IMG/VR virus record: IMGVR_UViG_3300032086_001853
Span: 1 to 20,611 of that record
DNA: 20,611 nucleotides
Reading direction: 5' to 3' (one strand)
From: a virus
The position numbers were made by a program, and so were the translations under genes. Each line of letters begins with the position of its first letter. Positions within the stretch are counted from its first letter, which is position 1. Positions 1-6,179 of this stretch are shown here, piece by piece. Under the pieces are notes generated by a model that ran no database searches, was not told where the DNA came from, and saw only the letters and a list, made by a program, of their open reading frames with translations.

Positions 1-1122
1 AATGGCACTGAGAGATTCAAGGTGGAGGATACCGTAGTCACTTCTAGTGTGGGGTTGACCGTCAATGGTAGTATCACAGTAGCAGACAACATCATCCATA
101 GTGGAGATACCAACAACACAATCTCGTTTGGAACTGATACACAGTCCTTCAACACTGGTTCAACTTCTAGGATGAACATAAGCGATTCAGGTTTGCAGGT
201 TGGCACTGGTGCTAGAGTCACGACAATCCTAGATGAAGACAATATGGCTTCTGATTCTGCTACTGCCTTGGCAACTCAACAGTCGATAAAAGCATATGTC
301 GATGCTAATGCAGGTGGCGGTTCACCTGCTGGCTCAGATAGTCAGATTCAGTACAACAACGGTGGTAGTTTCGGTGGGGATGCAGACTTCACATGGGATG
401 ACACGAACAACAGATTGGTCATAGGCTCAATCGCATCACAGCATGACGCTCTAGGTAAGTTGACCGTCAAGGGAACTGATGCCTCGTTCCTATTGGAGAA
501 GCACGATGATTCCGCAAGCGGTGGTCCGAGCATGACTCTTTACAGGTATTCGGCAACTGAAGCCGATGGTGATTTGATTGGTCAAGTTGTATTTAGAGGT
601 GAAGGCTCAACAGGAAACCCATCGACATACATGATGTTGAGAGCCGAGATAGAAGATACCACTGAAGGAACTAAGGACGGCGCACTTATTATTAGAGGAT
701 TGGTCAATAACTCACAGACAAACATGGCTGAGTTTAATGCAGCAGGTCTTACGTTGAGTCAAGGGTCATACAATACAGGCAATGTATCTAAGGATGCTAA
801 TACGGTGTCGGGTTCCAGTTTGGCTAATGGAAGTTCTGTGACATTATTCACTGTCCCTGTCACTACTAGAGCATTCAAAGCGACTATATTCTTCAAGGAC
901 ACAAGCAACACCGAGTATCAGATAGAGGAAATAATGGGATACAATACAGGTTCTAGTGTTGACTTCACATCATTCGGTCAGGTCTACAGCGGTGCTGCTG
1001 CTATTGGTTCTCTAGATGCTTCAAACAGCAGCGGCACAACATTGATTAAATTTACAAACGCTCAAGGTAGTGCGATTAACTATCAAGCGACCATTAGTGT
1101 GACACATATGGACTTAAGTTGA
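1..1122 (+). CDS. Tail fibre-like structural protein (5' end outside window)
   Basis: The frame is already open at base 1 (it reads NGTERFKV before the first internal GTG at 22), so this is the C-terminal 373 residues of a longer protein. The sequence is rich in Gly, Ser, Thr, Asn and Asp and made of short beta-type repeats. Phrases such as ISFGTDTQSF, LATQQSIKAYVDAN and SQIQYNNGGSFGG followed by FTWDDTNNRLVIG are typical of the shafts of tail fibres in marine tailed viruses. The last 110 residues form a different, probably globular tip. Its role would be receptor contact or adhesion on the virion. It is followed after 9 bases by a second tail-type gene with its own ribosome site. The fibre assignment rests on composition and remembered phrases, not on an enzymatic motif. 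Confidence 0.75.
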   Translation, partial: NGTERFKVEDTVVTSSVGLTVNGSITVADNIIHSGDTNNTISFGTDTQSFNTGSTSRMNISDSGLQVGTGARVTTILDEDNMASDSATALATQQSIKAYVDANAGGGSPAGSDSQIQYNNGGSFGGDADFTWDDTNNRLVIGSIASQHDALGKLTVKGTDASFLLEKHDDSASGGPSMTLYRYSATEADGDLIGQVVFRGEGSTGNPSTYMMLRAEIEDTTEGTKDGALIIRGLVNNSQTNMAEFNAAGLTLSQGSYNTGNVSKDANTVSGSSLANGSSVTLFTVPVTTRAFKATIFFKDTSNTEYQIEEIMGYNTGSSVDFTSFGQVYSGAAAIGSLDASNSSGTTLIKFTNAQGSAINYQATISVTHMDLS

Positions 1123-1131
1123 GGTGATTGA

Positions 1132-1872
1132 ATGGGAAGACACCCTTTTAGACAGATAAGAGCAAATGGCAACAGCAAATCAGCAGATGATTCTGCAAGT
1201 GTGACATTACCGGGTCATGGCATTAACATAAGCAGAATACCTGATTCAAATGTAGCAACTATACAGAATGCCATGATACCAGTATCACCGGTAAGTGGCA
1301 CTAACAGTTTCAGTTCCACTGACTTCTTCTATTTCGCTAGAAGAATTTGGTTTGTTCCCATGTATTCAGCCTGTGGTGGGGTTCTTGAGCATCTAGTGCC
1401 ATACAGCGCAGGTGAGAATGGTGTCGCAGATACAGATGACTGGAAGTTCGCCATATACGATAATGGCAATGATGGATTACCTAAGACATTGATATCGAAT
1501 ACTATGCAATGGACTCCCGATAGCAGTTATAACCCCACCTATCTTGATGTCACCAACACAAGCGGTGGAGAACTGACTTTAGATGCAGACAGATGGTACT
1601 GGTGGGCCGCTTTGGGTGCTAGTTCTAGTAATGGAGGCAATATTCCAATGGGTTCTTTTTCTATGAATCGTGGTTATCAAACACAAGTCCCTTGTTCAAA
1701 CGGAACACCGTTTGGTGTGTTTTATTGGAGTAGGACAGGTCGAACATCGTTTGATACACCATTAACAATGAATGCCAATAGTTATGAGTTCAGGTCAACA
1801 AGCGAGAACAACGTGCCTCGTTGGTTCTTCCAATACAAGATAGAGAGCGATTTCGGATTCAAGGGAGCGTGA
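1132..1872 (+). CDS. Probable tail tip / receptor-associated structural protein
   Basis: This 246-residue protein has no signal peptide or membrane segment. The middle (about residues 75-165) reads like the beta-sandwich found in phage tail proteins: a stretch describing FAIYDNGNDGLPKTLI is followed by LTLDADRWYWWAALG, matching the usual pattern 'iYd...dGlP..L......L.ag.YWla'. This supports a virion tail or host-recognition role. The ATG at 1132 is preceded by GAGGTG at 1121-1126, a good ribosome site overlapping the stop of the upstream fibre gene. The downstream chaperone-like gene starts 4 bases after its stop. The exact function is not recognised; a carbohydrate-binding tip protein is the likeliest alternative description. 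Confidence 0.6.
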   Translation: MGRHPFRQIRANGNSKSADDSASVTLPGHGINISRIPDSNVATIQNAMIPVSPVSGTNSFSSTDFFYFARRIWFVPMYSACGGVLEHLVPYSAGENGVADTDDWKFAIYDNGNDGLPKTLISNTMQWTPDSSYNPTYLDVTNTSGGELTLDADRWYWWAALGASSSNGGNIPMGSFSMNRGYQTQVPCSNGTPFGVFYWSRTGRTSFDTPLTMNANSYEFRSTSENNVPRWFFQYKIESDFGFKGA

Positions 1873-1876
1873 TAGT

Positions 1877-2155
1877 ATGCCGGGTAGAGAGTGGTTCTTA
1901 CAGCAGAAGAAGGATGAGAACGGTGAGTGGCAATTCACTAGGGTTCTCACTGAAGACGAGGCTAGAGAGCAACTCAGAATGATAAGACAGGGTTGCTTGG
2001 AAGAGACTGATATGTGGACATACATGGATAGATGGAATTCATTGACTGATGCTCAACAAGCGGAATTGTCAGCGTACAGGCAAGCACTTAGGGACATACC
2101 AGCGTGTGATGACCCGTTCAACCCACCATTTCCAAGTAAACCGAGTTGGGTTTAA
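1877..2155 (+). CDS. Tail assembly chaperone-like small protein (Phage_tail_APC type)
   Basis: This 92-residue protein has the layout of the Phage_tail_APC family. A short N-terminal beta region (EWFLQQKKDENGEWQF) is followed by a helical segment, then by the family's hallmark near the C-terminus: a Trp/Asp-containing stretch (DMWTYMDRWNSLTDAQ), YRQALRDIP at residues 67-75, and a proline-rich end with FNPPFPSKP. In phages such proteins are encoded next to tail fibre genes and are thought to assist fibre assembly, which fits the two preceding genes. The ATG lies 4 bases after the previous stop. The ribosome site is weak (GTGATAGT), so translation may be coupled to the gene before it. Confidence 0.7.
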   Translation: MPGREWFLQQKKDENGEWQFTRVLTEDEAREQLRMIRQGCLEETDMWTYMDRWNSLTDAQQAELSAYRQALRDIPACDDPFNPPFPSKPSWV

Positions 2156-2156
2156 T

Positions 2157-2246
2157 ATGATAGTTAGAGGGATAGCACTACTTCTCATAGCCTCATCACT
2201 GGCAGGATGCGCGACACTACTACCATACCTAAACGGAACGGTTTAA
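2157..2246 (+). CDS. Candidate 29-residue lipoprotein
   Basis: A 29-residue frame starts at ATG 2157, immediately after the stop of the chaperone-like gene (TAA at 2153-2155). It begins MIVRGIALLLIASSLAGC: one Arg, a hydrophobic stretch and a canonical lipobox L15-A16-G17-C18, leaving only an 11-residue mature tail (CATLLPYLNGTV after cleavage, counted from Cys). A longer open frame extends upstream to 2049 but overlaps the chaperone gene and has no merit as coding. A tiny lipoprotein behind tail genes could be a lysis or superinfection-related peptide, but that is only inference. Its last 18 bases overlap the convergent membrane-protein gene on the other strand. Its shortness means chance cannot be excluded. 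Confidence 0.45.
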   Translation: MIVRGIALLLIASSLAGCATLLPYLNGTV

Positions 2247-2432
2247 CTTGCTTGACACATGTATCTGTATTATTATGCAGATAAATGCGATGTTGGAGTA
2301 TAGTATGAGCATCGTGGATATATCTACTCCGCTCTGTTGATTGATGAAAAGAGTCATCAGCATGGTGTATGTCATCAACAATGTTATGATGAGAAACGTG
2401 GAAACGTTGTAGCCAATTGAGCCGAACCTCAT
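2229..2432 (-). CDS. Small membrane protein with two predicted transmembrane segments
   Basis: This 67-residue protein has two strongly hydrophobic stretches, about residues 11-30 (STFLIITLLMTYTMLMTLF region) and 40-58 (MLILYSNIAFICIIIQI region), joined by a short polar loop and ending in a basic tail (SSKLNRSV). A hairpin in the membrane is expected. The start ATG at 2432 follows GAGG by 8 bases and shares its A with the stop of the preceding minus-strand frame (TGATG), which suggests coupled translation. It is the last gene of the long minus-strand array and overlaps the end of the convergent plus-strand lipoprotein candidate. No family is recognised; holin-like or envelope-modifying roles are possible but unproven. 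Confidence 0.55.
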   Translation of the reverse strand: MRFGSIGYNVSTFLIITLLMTYTMLMTLFINQQSGVDISTMLILYSNIAFICIIIQIHVSSKLNRSV

Positions 2433-2554
2433 CAGTTCAGCCTCAGTAGCGTCATGAGCGTGGTCATGAACCTATTTCTAGTCGGCACATCCAATGTTAA
2501 TTCGTCCATCGTCTCGTTAGCCCACTCGTTGAACCATTGGCAGTTCCGTTCCAC
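2432..2554 (-). CDS. Hypothetical small protein, about 40 residues, start uncertain
   Basis: A short minus-strand frame ends in a TGA that shares its last base with the ATG of the two-TM protein (TGATG), the same junction used throughout this array. It reads ERNCQWFNEWANETMDELTL followed by DVPTRNRFMTTLMTLLRLN, a protein-like composition with alternating charged and hydrophobic residues that suggests an amphipathic helix. The GTG at 2554 is a possible start; an ATG at 2509 would leave 25 residues. The frame stays open upstream to about 2590, with Cys residues just before the GTG, but no ATG and no convincing ribosome site. It is included because of the junction geometry; it could be non-coding leader of the next gene. 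Confidence 0.35.
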   Translation of the reverse strand: MERNCQWFNEWANETMDELTLDVPTRNRFMTTLMTLLRLN

Positions 2555-2665
2555 AGTGCAGAAAATACACTGGGTTGTAAATTAACATTTCTATAATTTC
2601 GGCTATAGAGGACCAAAAAATAATCCATATGCAGTATTTCCGAGTGCAATTTTTTTGAAAATTTT
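2555..2665. terminator. AT-rich gap with oligo-T tracts on both strands (candidate two-way terminator)
   Basis: This is the only clear non-coding gap in the minus-strand array. On the plus strand T7 at 2650-2656 and T6 at 2662-2667 come after the tail genes. On the minus strand T6 (the A run at 2615-2620) comes after the zinc-ribbon gene. Archaeal termination is known to use oligo-T tracts, so the segment could end transcripts from both sides. AT-rich stretches such as the minus-strand AAATTATAG could alternatively be a promoter for the last membrane gene. No strong hairpin was found. Confidence 0.35.
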
Positions 2666-2824
2666 TTAGGCAGGTATCGTGGGTTCCGACCATAAGCCGA
2701 AACACTCACGACACTGCCATATCTTCAGAGTCTTGGAAGACCCAACGTATGCACCCATGATACGCATAGGTATCGTCAATTCATTGCAATGTGGGCATTT
2801 GTCACGAAGAGCCACTTCTCTCAC
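2666..2824 (-). CDS. Small zinc-ribbon protein
   Basis: This protein of about 52 residues has two CxxC knuckles: CPHC at residues 10-13 and CREC at 38-41, separated by 24 residues of beta-type sequence (LTIPMRIMGAYVG, LKIWQC). That is the plan of a classical zinc ribbon, usually a nucleic-acid or protein-binding module. Longer frames extend upstream to 2899, but that part overlaps an overlapping gene for a membrane protein whose own reading frame is better. I therefore prefer GTG at 2824 (purine-rich AGAGAAGAGA in front) or GTG at 2815. The start codon overlaps the 3' end of the 52-residue membrane protein gene. No specific partner can be named. Confidence 0.55.
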   Translation of the reverse strand: MREVALRDKCPHCNELTIPMRIMGAYVGSSKTLKIWQCRECFGLWSEPTIPA

Positions 2825-2960
2825 TCTCTTCTCTGATGAGCGTTTCCATATACTCTTCCACGTTAGAGTGCGTGTATCGAGTGCTGCCAAACGCTGCAAA
2901 GAAAAGCAACGAGATTATTATTACAAATACTATCCAACCAAACCATTCCCAAGGTGTCAT
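2802..2960 (-). CDS. Single-pass small membrane protein (52 residues)
   Basis: The ATG at 2960 sits directly against the TAA of the DEDDy exonuclease gene (TAAATG), with GGAG 11 bases upstream. The product begins MTPWEWFGW, continues with a strongly hydrophobic helix at about residues 9-25 (IVFVIIISLLFFAAF) and ends with a charged, Glu-rich tail (VEEYMETLIREESERSGSS) that should be a cytoplasmic helix. Trp residues at the lipid interface and the clean topology make chance unlikely. The gene overlaps the start of the zinc-ribbon gene by about 20 bases in another frame. Function is unknown; membrane anchoring of a partner through the acidic tail is one possibility. Confidence 0.6.
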   Translation of the reverse strand: MTPWEWFGWIVFVIIISLLFFAAFGSTRYTHSNVEEYMETLIREESERSGSS

Positions 2961-3554
2961 TTACCATTCAACTCCTAATTCTATTTCTTCTTCCTTCTCT
3001 ATTGAGTATCCCTTAACAAAGGAATTTTCTTGACCGTACTTCCATAGGTCGTATACCAACTCACAGTCCTTCAGGCAATACTCTGCTACTTCAGAATATC
3101 CACCATTCTTCCATACCATAGGTGCATCTGCACTAGTCATCGTCTTGTCATCTCCCAGTGTTTTAGTCACTAAGTTGGACAATGTGAAACGCTCACCTGT
3201 TATAGATGCAATGTCCCTGCTTGTGTCTATGTAGGCTTTCTTGTCCATGTACTTCTTTATGCAGTATATGTCAAGTGCGTTCTTCAGAACAGGTAGGTCG
3301 AAGGACACTATGTTGTGTCCTAGTAGTTTACCTCCCTTCTCAAGATGGTCGTCCAAATCATACTTCAACTGTGAGATGGGCTTGATGTTGTATCCGCTCT
3401 TCTGTAGCGAATCAACTGGTTCATCGATGTATATCGTACCTGTGTTGCCATCCCAAGTGCATACTGTGGATACCTGAAACATATGGGTATTACCCCATCC
3501 TCCTATGTCGTAGGAGTAGTTCTTCGTCTCAAGGTCTATCGCTAGTACGCTCAT
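2961..3554 (-). CDS. DEDDy 3'-5' exonuclease (DnaQ / RNase H-like fold)
   Basis: This 197-residue stand-alone exonuclease domain would remove nucleotides from 3' ends. All three exonuclease motifs are present: Exo I with D7 and E9 (AIDLET), Exo II GHNIVSFDLPVL at residues 79-90 with D86, and Exo III with Y159 and D163 (EYCLKD), which places it in the DEDDy subgroup. The acidic C-terminal tail (EKEEEIELGVEW) follows the fold. The start ATG overlaps the stop of the DUF4177-like gene by ATGA. Because the polymerase in this window carries its own intact proofreading site, this enzyme probably has another job, such as end processing in recombination, host-DNA breakdown or RNA/primer removal. Confidence 0.85.
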   Translation of the reverse strand: MSVLAIDLETKNYSYDIGGWGNTHMFQVSTVCTWDGNTGTIYIDEPVDSLQKSGYNIKPISQLKYDLDDHLEKGGKLLGHNIVSFDLPVLKNALDIYCIKKYMDKKAYIDTSRDIASITGERFTLSNLVTKTLGDDKTMTSADAPMVWKNGGYSEVAEYCLKDCELVYDLWKYGQENSFVKGYSIEKEEEIELGVEW

Positions 3555-3781
3555 TTCTTATCATCTGACCATAGTTTGTCCAACTTCTTCTGCTCAGCGG
3601 CCTTGGGGTCAGGGGTTGTTGCTGGTGTTCCCCTCGTCATCCATGCACACAACTTGTCCCCACCTACGTTAATCATGGTCTTTACTTCCCATCCTTCTTT
3701 ACCATAGGTGTTCAGTGACTCTGTAATCACTTTAGGGCCATCACTCACGTCAAATATTAGATACTGGTGTTCGTATTTCAT
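3551..3781 (-). CDS. DUF4177-like small protein
   Basis: A 76-residue protein begins MKYEHQYLIFDV and contains LNTYGKEGWEVKTMINVGG, the pattern of the DUF4177 family (a beta strand, then 'LN.yG.eGWElv'). The C-terminal third is a low-complexity Pro/Lys/Asp tail (TPATTPDPKAAEQKKLDKLW). DUF4177 proteins have no established activity. It shares the ATG with the TGA of the 20-residue microprotein gene upstream and overlaps the exonuclease gene downstream, so all three are probably translated as a coupled set. Confidence 0.6.
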   Translation of the reverse strand: MKYEHQYLIFDVSDGPKVITESLNTYGKEGWEVKTMINVGGDKLCAWMTRGTPATTPDPKAAEQKKLDKLWSDDKK

Positions 3782-3840
3782 AAAAGCACCTTACTCAACA
3801 GTGAGTAGACTTCGGTTGGTATTTTAACATTGCCTAACAT
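3778..3840 (-). CDS. 20-residue microprotein
   Basis: Between the helicase-like gene and the DUF4177-like gene lies a 20-codon frame beginning MLGNVKIP and ending LLSKVLL. It has a strong ribosome site: GGAGGAAT lies a few bases before the ATG at 3840, inside the last codons of the upstream gene. Its TGA overlaps the ATG of the next gene (ATGA). It could be a true peptide or a translated leader that delivers ribosomes to the next gene; the next gene has no ribosome site of its own that I can see. Confidence 0.5.
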   Translation of the reverse strand: MLGNVKIPTEVYSLLSKVLL

Positions 3841-3841
3841 A

Positions 3842-5287
3842 TTATTCCTCCGGGTTCCACTTCACATACGCCTTCTTAGCAATGCGCTTTTCCTCGAAAT
3901 TATCCGATATCTTCTGCCACCATTTGTATATGGTAGACTCGCCTTTCTTGGTTGTTGACCTGACTTTACCAATCAATATCGTCTTGTTGACGAATCCATC
4001 TGAGCCTTCCCTGTTCAACTCATCATACGCTTTCTTGAAGACACCCACATTCGCTTTGTCCTGTAGTGTTCTTCTCTCTACCCTCAATGCTGTATCTAAC
4101 CAAGATACTAGGCTCTTGTAGCACTGCTTCACTAGGGAACCTGCCTGTGCTACGTTCCTAGAAGTCACGATGAATCTCTTTGACTTGTCTGTGATACTCG
4201 GTGCTTCTGCTATACAGCATAATATCGATAGACGAACTAGATGGTTGTTCAATCTAGTGATGAAGTTGCTCGCTATCTCCAATACCTCTGCCCTACTGCT
4301 CTCCACGTATTTCCTCATGCTCTCGTATTCACGTATTATCGCTGCATTGAAGTCATTGGAGTATGTTATCACCTCTGTAGGGTCACGGTCAACATCCTCG
4401 TATCTCTCCTTCAGTGTCTCATGTATCTTGGCGAATCCTCTAGCGAACTTGTCTATAGGGGCCTTGTTGTCCTTCTTGGTTCCAAATTCCTCAAGTACGC
4501 TCTTTCTTATCTCATCCTGAACAGACTGAGGAACCTCCCAAATGAATATCAGCATTCTCTGCATGATACCCTTTTCAGCGATGACGGATGTGAGCATCTT
4601 TGGTATGTATGATGTGGCATATGCTGAACGTTGACATCTACATTCCAATACAGTGTCTCCGTCCTTGAGTTTCTTCGTGATAACCCAGTTCTCTCCCCAA
4701 AGAGTATTCATCAATGTCATGAGATACATGACCACATTCTCTTTGTGCTGAGATTGCTTGAATACGCCTGAATACTCAAACTCGTCATACACAATCAAAC
4801 CATCTCCTTCCAATGCGCCTTTAATCTGCACATCGACATATACTCTCTCAGGGCCGTTTGCTCCTTCGATGGTCTGTTCCTCTTGCTTCATGGAACCTAT
4901 CAATGCTGCATCGGTAATCTCCTTCACATCGAATATGTCGAAATAGTTCCCTCTAGCCTGTAGTATCTCAAATGTCTTTCTAGCAACAGGACCGAAGAAG
5001 TTGTACATCTCCGTCTTTCCTGAACCTGAAGTCTGCATCCAAAGAAAGGGAACTCTAGTATCCTCTCTTCTCTTACCACCGACAATACACACCATATCCT
5101 TCGATAACTGCCCTAGTAATACAAAAGCAGTCAGTGCAGCAGGAACGTGGTTATACTTAGATACGTCTACTGCACTTGTGACATACTCCCGAATAAATGC
5201 GGGTAGTTCCAGTTTATTGCTCACTTGTTCTTGTTCTTCTTCTATGAACCCATAATATAGTTCATCTTCATCATAATCATCTATCAT
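3842..5287 (-). CDS. DUF3987-like P-loop ATPase, probable replicative helicase
   Basis: This 481-residue protein has a Walker A box MQTSGSGKT at residues 84-92 and a Walker B box LIVYDEFE at 164-171. The motif GIMQRML around residue 244 sits where an arginine finger is expected. The N-terminal part (LPAFIREYVTSAV, then HVPAALTAFVLLGQLSKDMV) matches the layout of DUF3987 proteins, ATPases often found with primases in mobile elements and thought to unwind DNA. The C-terminal 60 residues look like a DNA-binding winged helix (GFVNKTILIGKV, STIYKWWQKI). No MCM gene is seen here, so this is the best candidate for the fork helicase. The start is preceded by GGTGATG at the end of the ERCC4-type gene. 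SF3 or MCM-like membership cannot be excluded by eye. Confidence 0.65.
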   Translation of the reverse strand: MIDDYDEDELYYGFIEEEQEQVSNKLELPAFIREYVTSAVDVSKYNHVPAALTAFVLLGQLSKDMVCIVGGKRREDTRVPFLWMQTSGSGKTEMYNFFGPVARKTFEILQARGNYFDIFDVKEITDAALIGSMKQEEQTIEGANGPERVYVDVQIKGALEGDGLIVYDEFEYSGVFKQSQHKENVVMYLMTLMNTLWGENWVITKKLKDGDTVLECRCQRSAYATSYIPKMLTSVIAEKGIMQRMLIFIWEVPQSVQDEIRKSVLEEFGTKKDNKAPIDKFARGFAKIHETLKERYEDVDRDPTEVITYSNDFNAAIIREYESMRKYVESSRAEVLEIASNFITRLNNHLVRLSILCCIAEAPSITDKSKRFIVTSRNVAQAGSLVKQCYKSLVSWLDTALRVERRTLQDKANVGVFKKAYDELNREGSDGFVNKTILIGKVRSTTKKGESTIYKWWQKISDNFEEKRIAKKAYVKWNPEE

Positions 5288-5289
5288 AT

Positions 5290-5988
5290 TTACATCACCA
5301 TTTTATCTTCATTATTCAGCACATCCAATATTCGCTGTGCTAGGACTTTACCAAAGCCCTCTAGTTTTGATATCTCATCAACAGTCGCTTCCCCTATCTC
5401 CATGATAGAGCCAAACTCGTTCAAGAGCAATGTTCCCTTTGCAGGACTTATGCCCTTGATTGAAGAGAGAACATCTAATCTCAAATCACCTGTGCTTATC
5501 TTTTGTTTGATTAAAGTCGGTGTATACACAGGTCTGTCAACCGGCTTCATTTTACATACGGCAGTGATAATTCTAGCAGCCCTTCTAGCATTGTCAACTA
5601 ATATGATATTAGCATCAGTATCTAGTAGTATTCTACCTACACCACCTAGGAACTTGTTTGTGAACATCGCTATGGAGTTCCTGTTGAATTTCATTCCCAT
5701 CGTTCTTTTCGCGTACTCAGTGATAGCGGCATCCATGTCCCCATGAACTATCACTATGTTGTTCATATACGCTCTATCCATATTATCGAGTTGATTCCAT
5801 AGTCTCTTATTGACTACAGACATGAGGAAGTCAACTGCTGACTTAGCCTCAAAGCATACGTCGTCAAATACATAGTCGCCTATCTCCAACCACTTCTTCT
5901 CATATGGTATGTTCATCTTCTGTGCATGTGTCTCAACCAATTCGGCCAAGTCGGAGTTCTCCCTACTGTCTATCAATAGTTTATTCAT
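5290..5988 (-). CDS. ERCC4/XPF-type nuclease with helix-hairpin-helix domain
   Basis: This 232-residue protein consists of an ERCC4 nuclease domain followed by a (HhH)2 domain, the plan of helicase-less archaeal XPF. Nuclease residues visible: D7 and E10 in LIDSREN, GDY at 37-39 and FEAKSAVDF at 46-54. The family signature here is ERKxxxD, and the Arg is Ala (EAK). The C-terminal module (about 172-225) shows two hairpins, IKGISPAKGTLLLNEFG and LEGFGKVLAQRILDVL. Such enzymes cut branched DNA at forks, flaps and recombination intermediates, usually with PCNA. I chose ATG 5988, which overlaps the previous stop (ATGA) behind GGTGG, over an upstream TTG at 5994. The enzyme probably acts in repair or fork restart with the polymerase and PCNA in this array. 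Confidence 0.85.
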   Translation of the reverse strand: MNKLLIDSRENSDLAELVETHAQKMNIPYEKKWLEIGDYVFDDVCFEAKSAVDFLMSVVNKRLWNQLDNMDRAYMNNIVIVHGDMDAAITEYAKRTMGMKFNRNSIAMFTNKFLGGVGRILLDTDANIILVDNARRAARIITAVCKMKPVDRPVYTPTLIKQKISTGDLRLDVLSSIKGISPAKGTLLLNEFGSIMEIGEATVDEISKLEGFGKVLAQRILDVLNNEDKMVM

Positions 5989-6179
5989 ATGCAACCACCG
6001 ACTAGATTGAATGTGCTTTCTATAAAAGCCATCATACCTGTTAGATAGAATCCTACTCTAGTGTAGAATATCTTATCCTCTCTGCTTCTTTTCCTGATAT
6101 CGATAGCAGTTTCTATGTCTATCTCTATCTTCTCTTCAACTTCTTTCTTCTTAAATCTAGACATTATCCCTTTTATCAT
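5985..6179 (-). CDS. Hypothetical small protein with C-terminal hydrophobic segment
   Basis: This 64-residue protein starts at ATG 6179, which overlaps the primase stop (ATGA) and has GGAGGT seven bases upstream. An upstream start at 6197 would lie before that ribosome site and is not preferred. The N-terminal half is very charged (SRFKKKEVEEKIEIDIETAIDI is a basic patch followed by a helix). The last 20 residues (VGFYLTGMMAFIESTFNLVG) are hydrophobic enough to be a tail anchor or a buried helix. No family is recognised. It lies between the primase and the ERCC4 nuclease, both of which overlap it by four bases. Confidence 0.55.
   Translation of the reverse strand: MIKGIMSRFKKKEVEEKIEIDIETAIDIRKRSREDKIFYTRVGFYLTGMMAFIESTFNLVGGCI

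Noticed and set aside
2049-2156. N-terminal extension of the lipoprotein candidate frame
   Set aside because: It overlaps the chaperone-like gene out of frame and would bury the signal peptide.
2229-2246. Short inverted repeat TAAAC...GTTTA as a hairpin terminator for the tail genes
   Set aside because: The stem is only five AT-rich base pairs without a following T run, so it is no better than chance.
2497-2709. Two overlapping minus-strand frames (about 62 and 70 residues) across the AT-rich gap
   Set aside because: They lack ribosome sites, run through the T-rich gap and overlap the end of the zinc-ribbon gene; composition is not protein-like.
2825-2899. Longer N-terminus of the zinc-ribbon protein
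   Set aside because: This DNA is better explained by the membrane-protein frame starting at 2960; the extension adds no conserved feature.
4170-4612. Plus-strand open frames of 116-123 codons opposite the helicase-like gene
   Set aside because: They are antisense to a gene with clear Walker motifs, lack ribosome sites and have the Leu/Ser-rich composition typical of antisense shadows. The same holds for the other plus-strand frames right of 2250.
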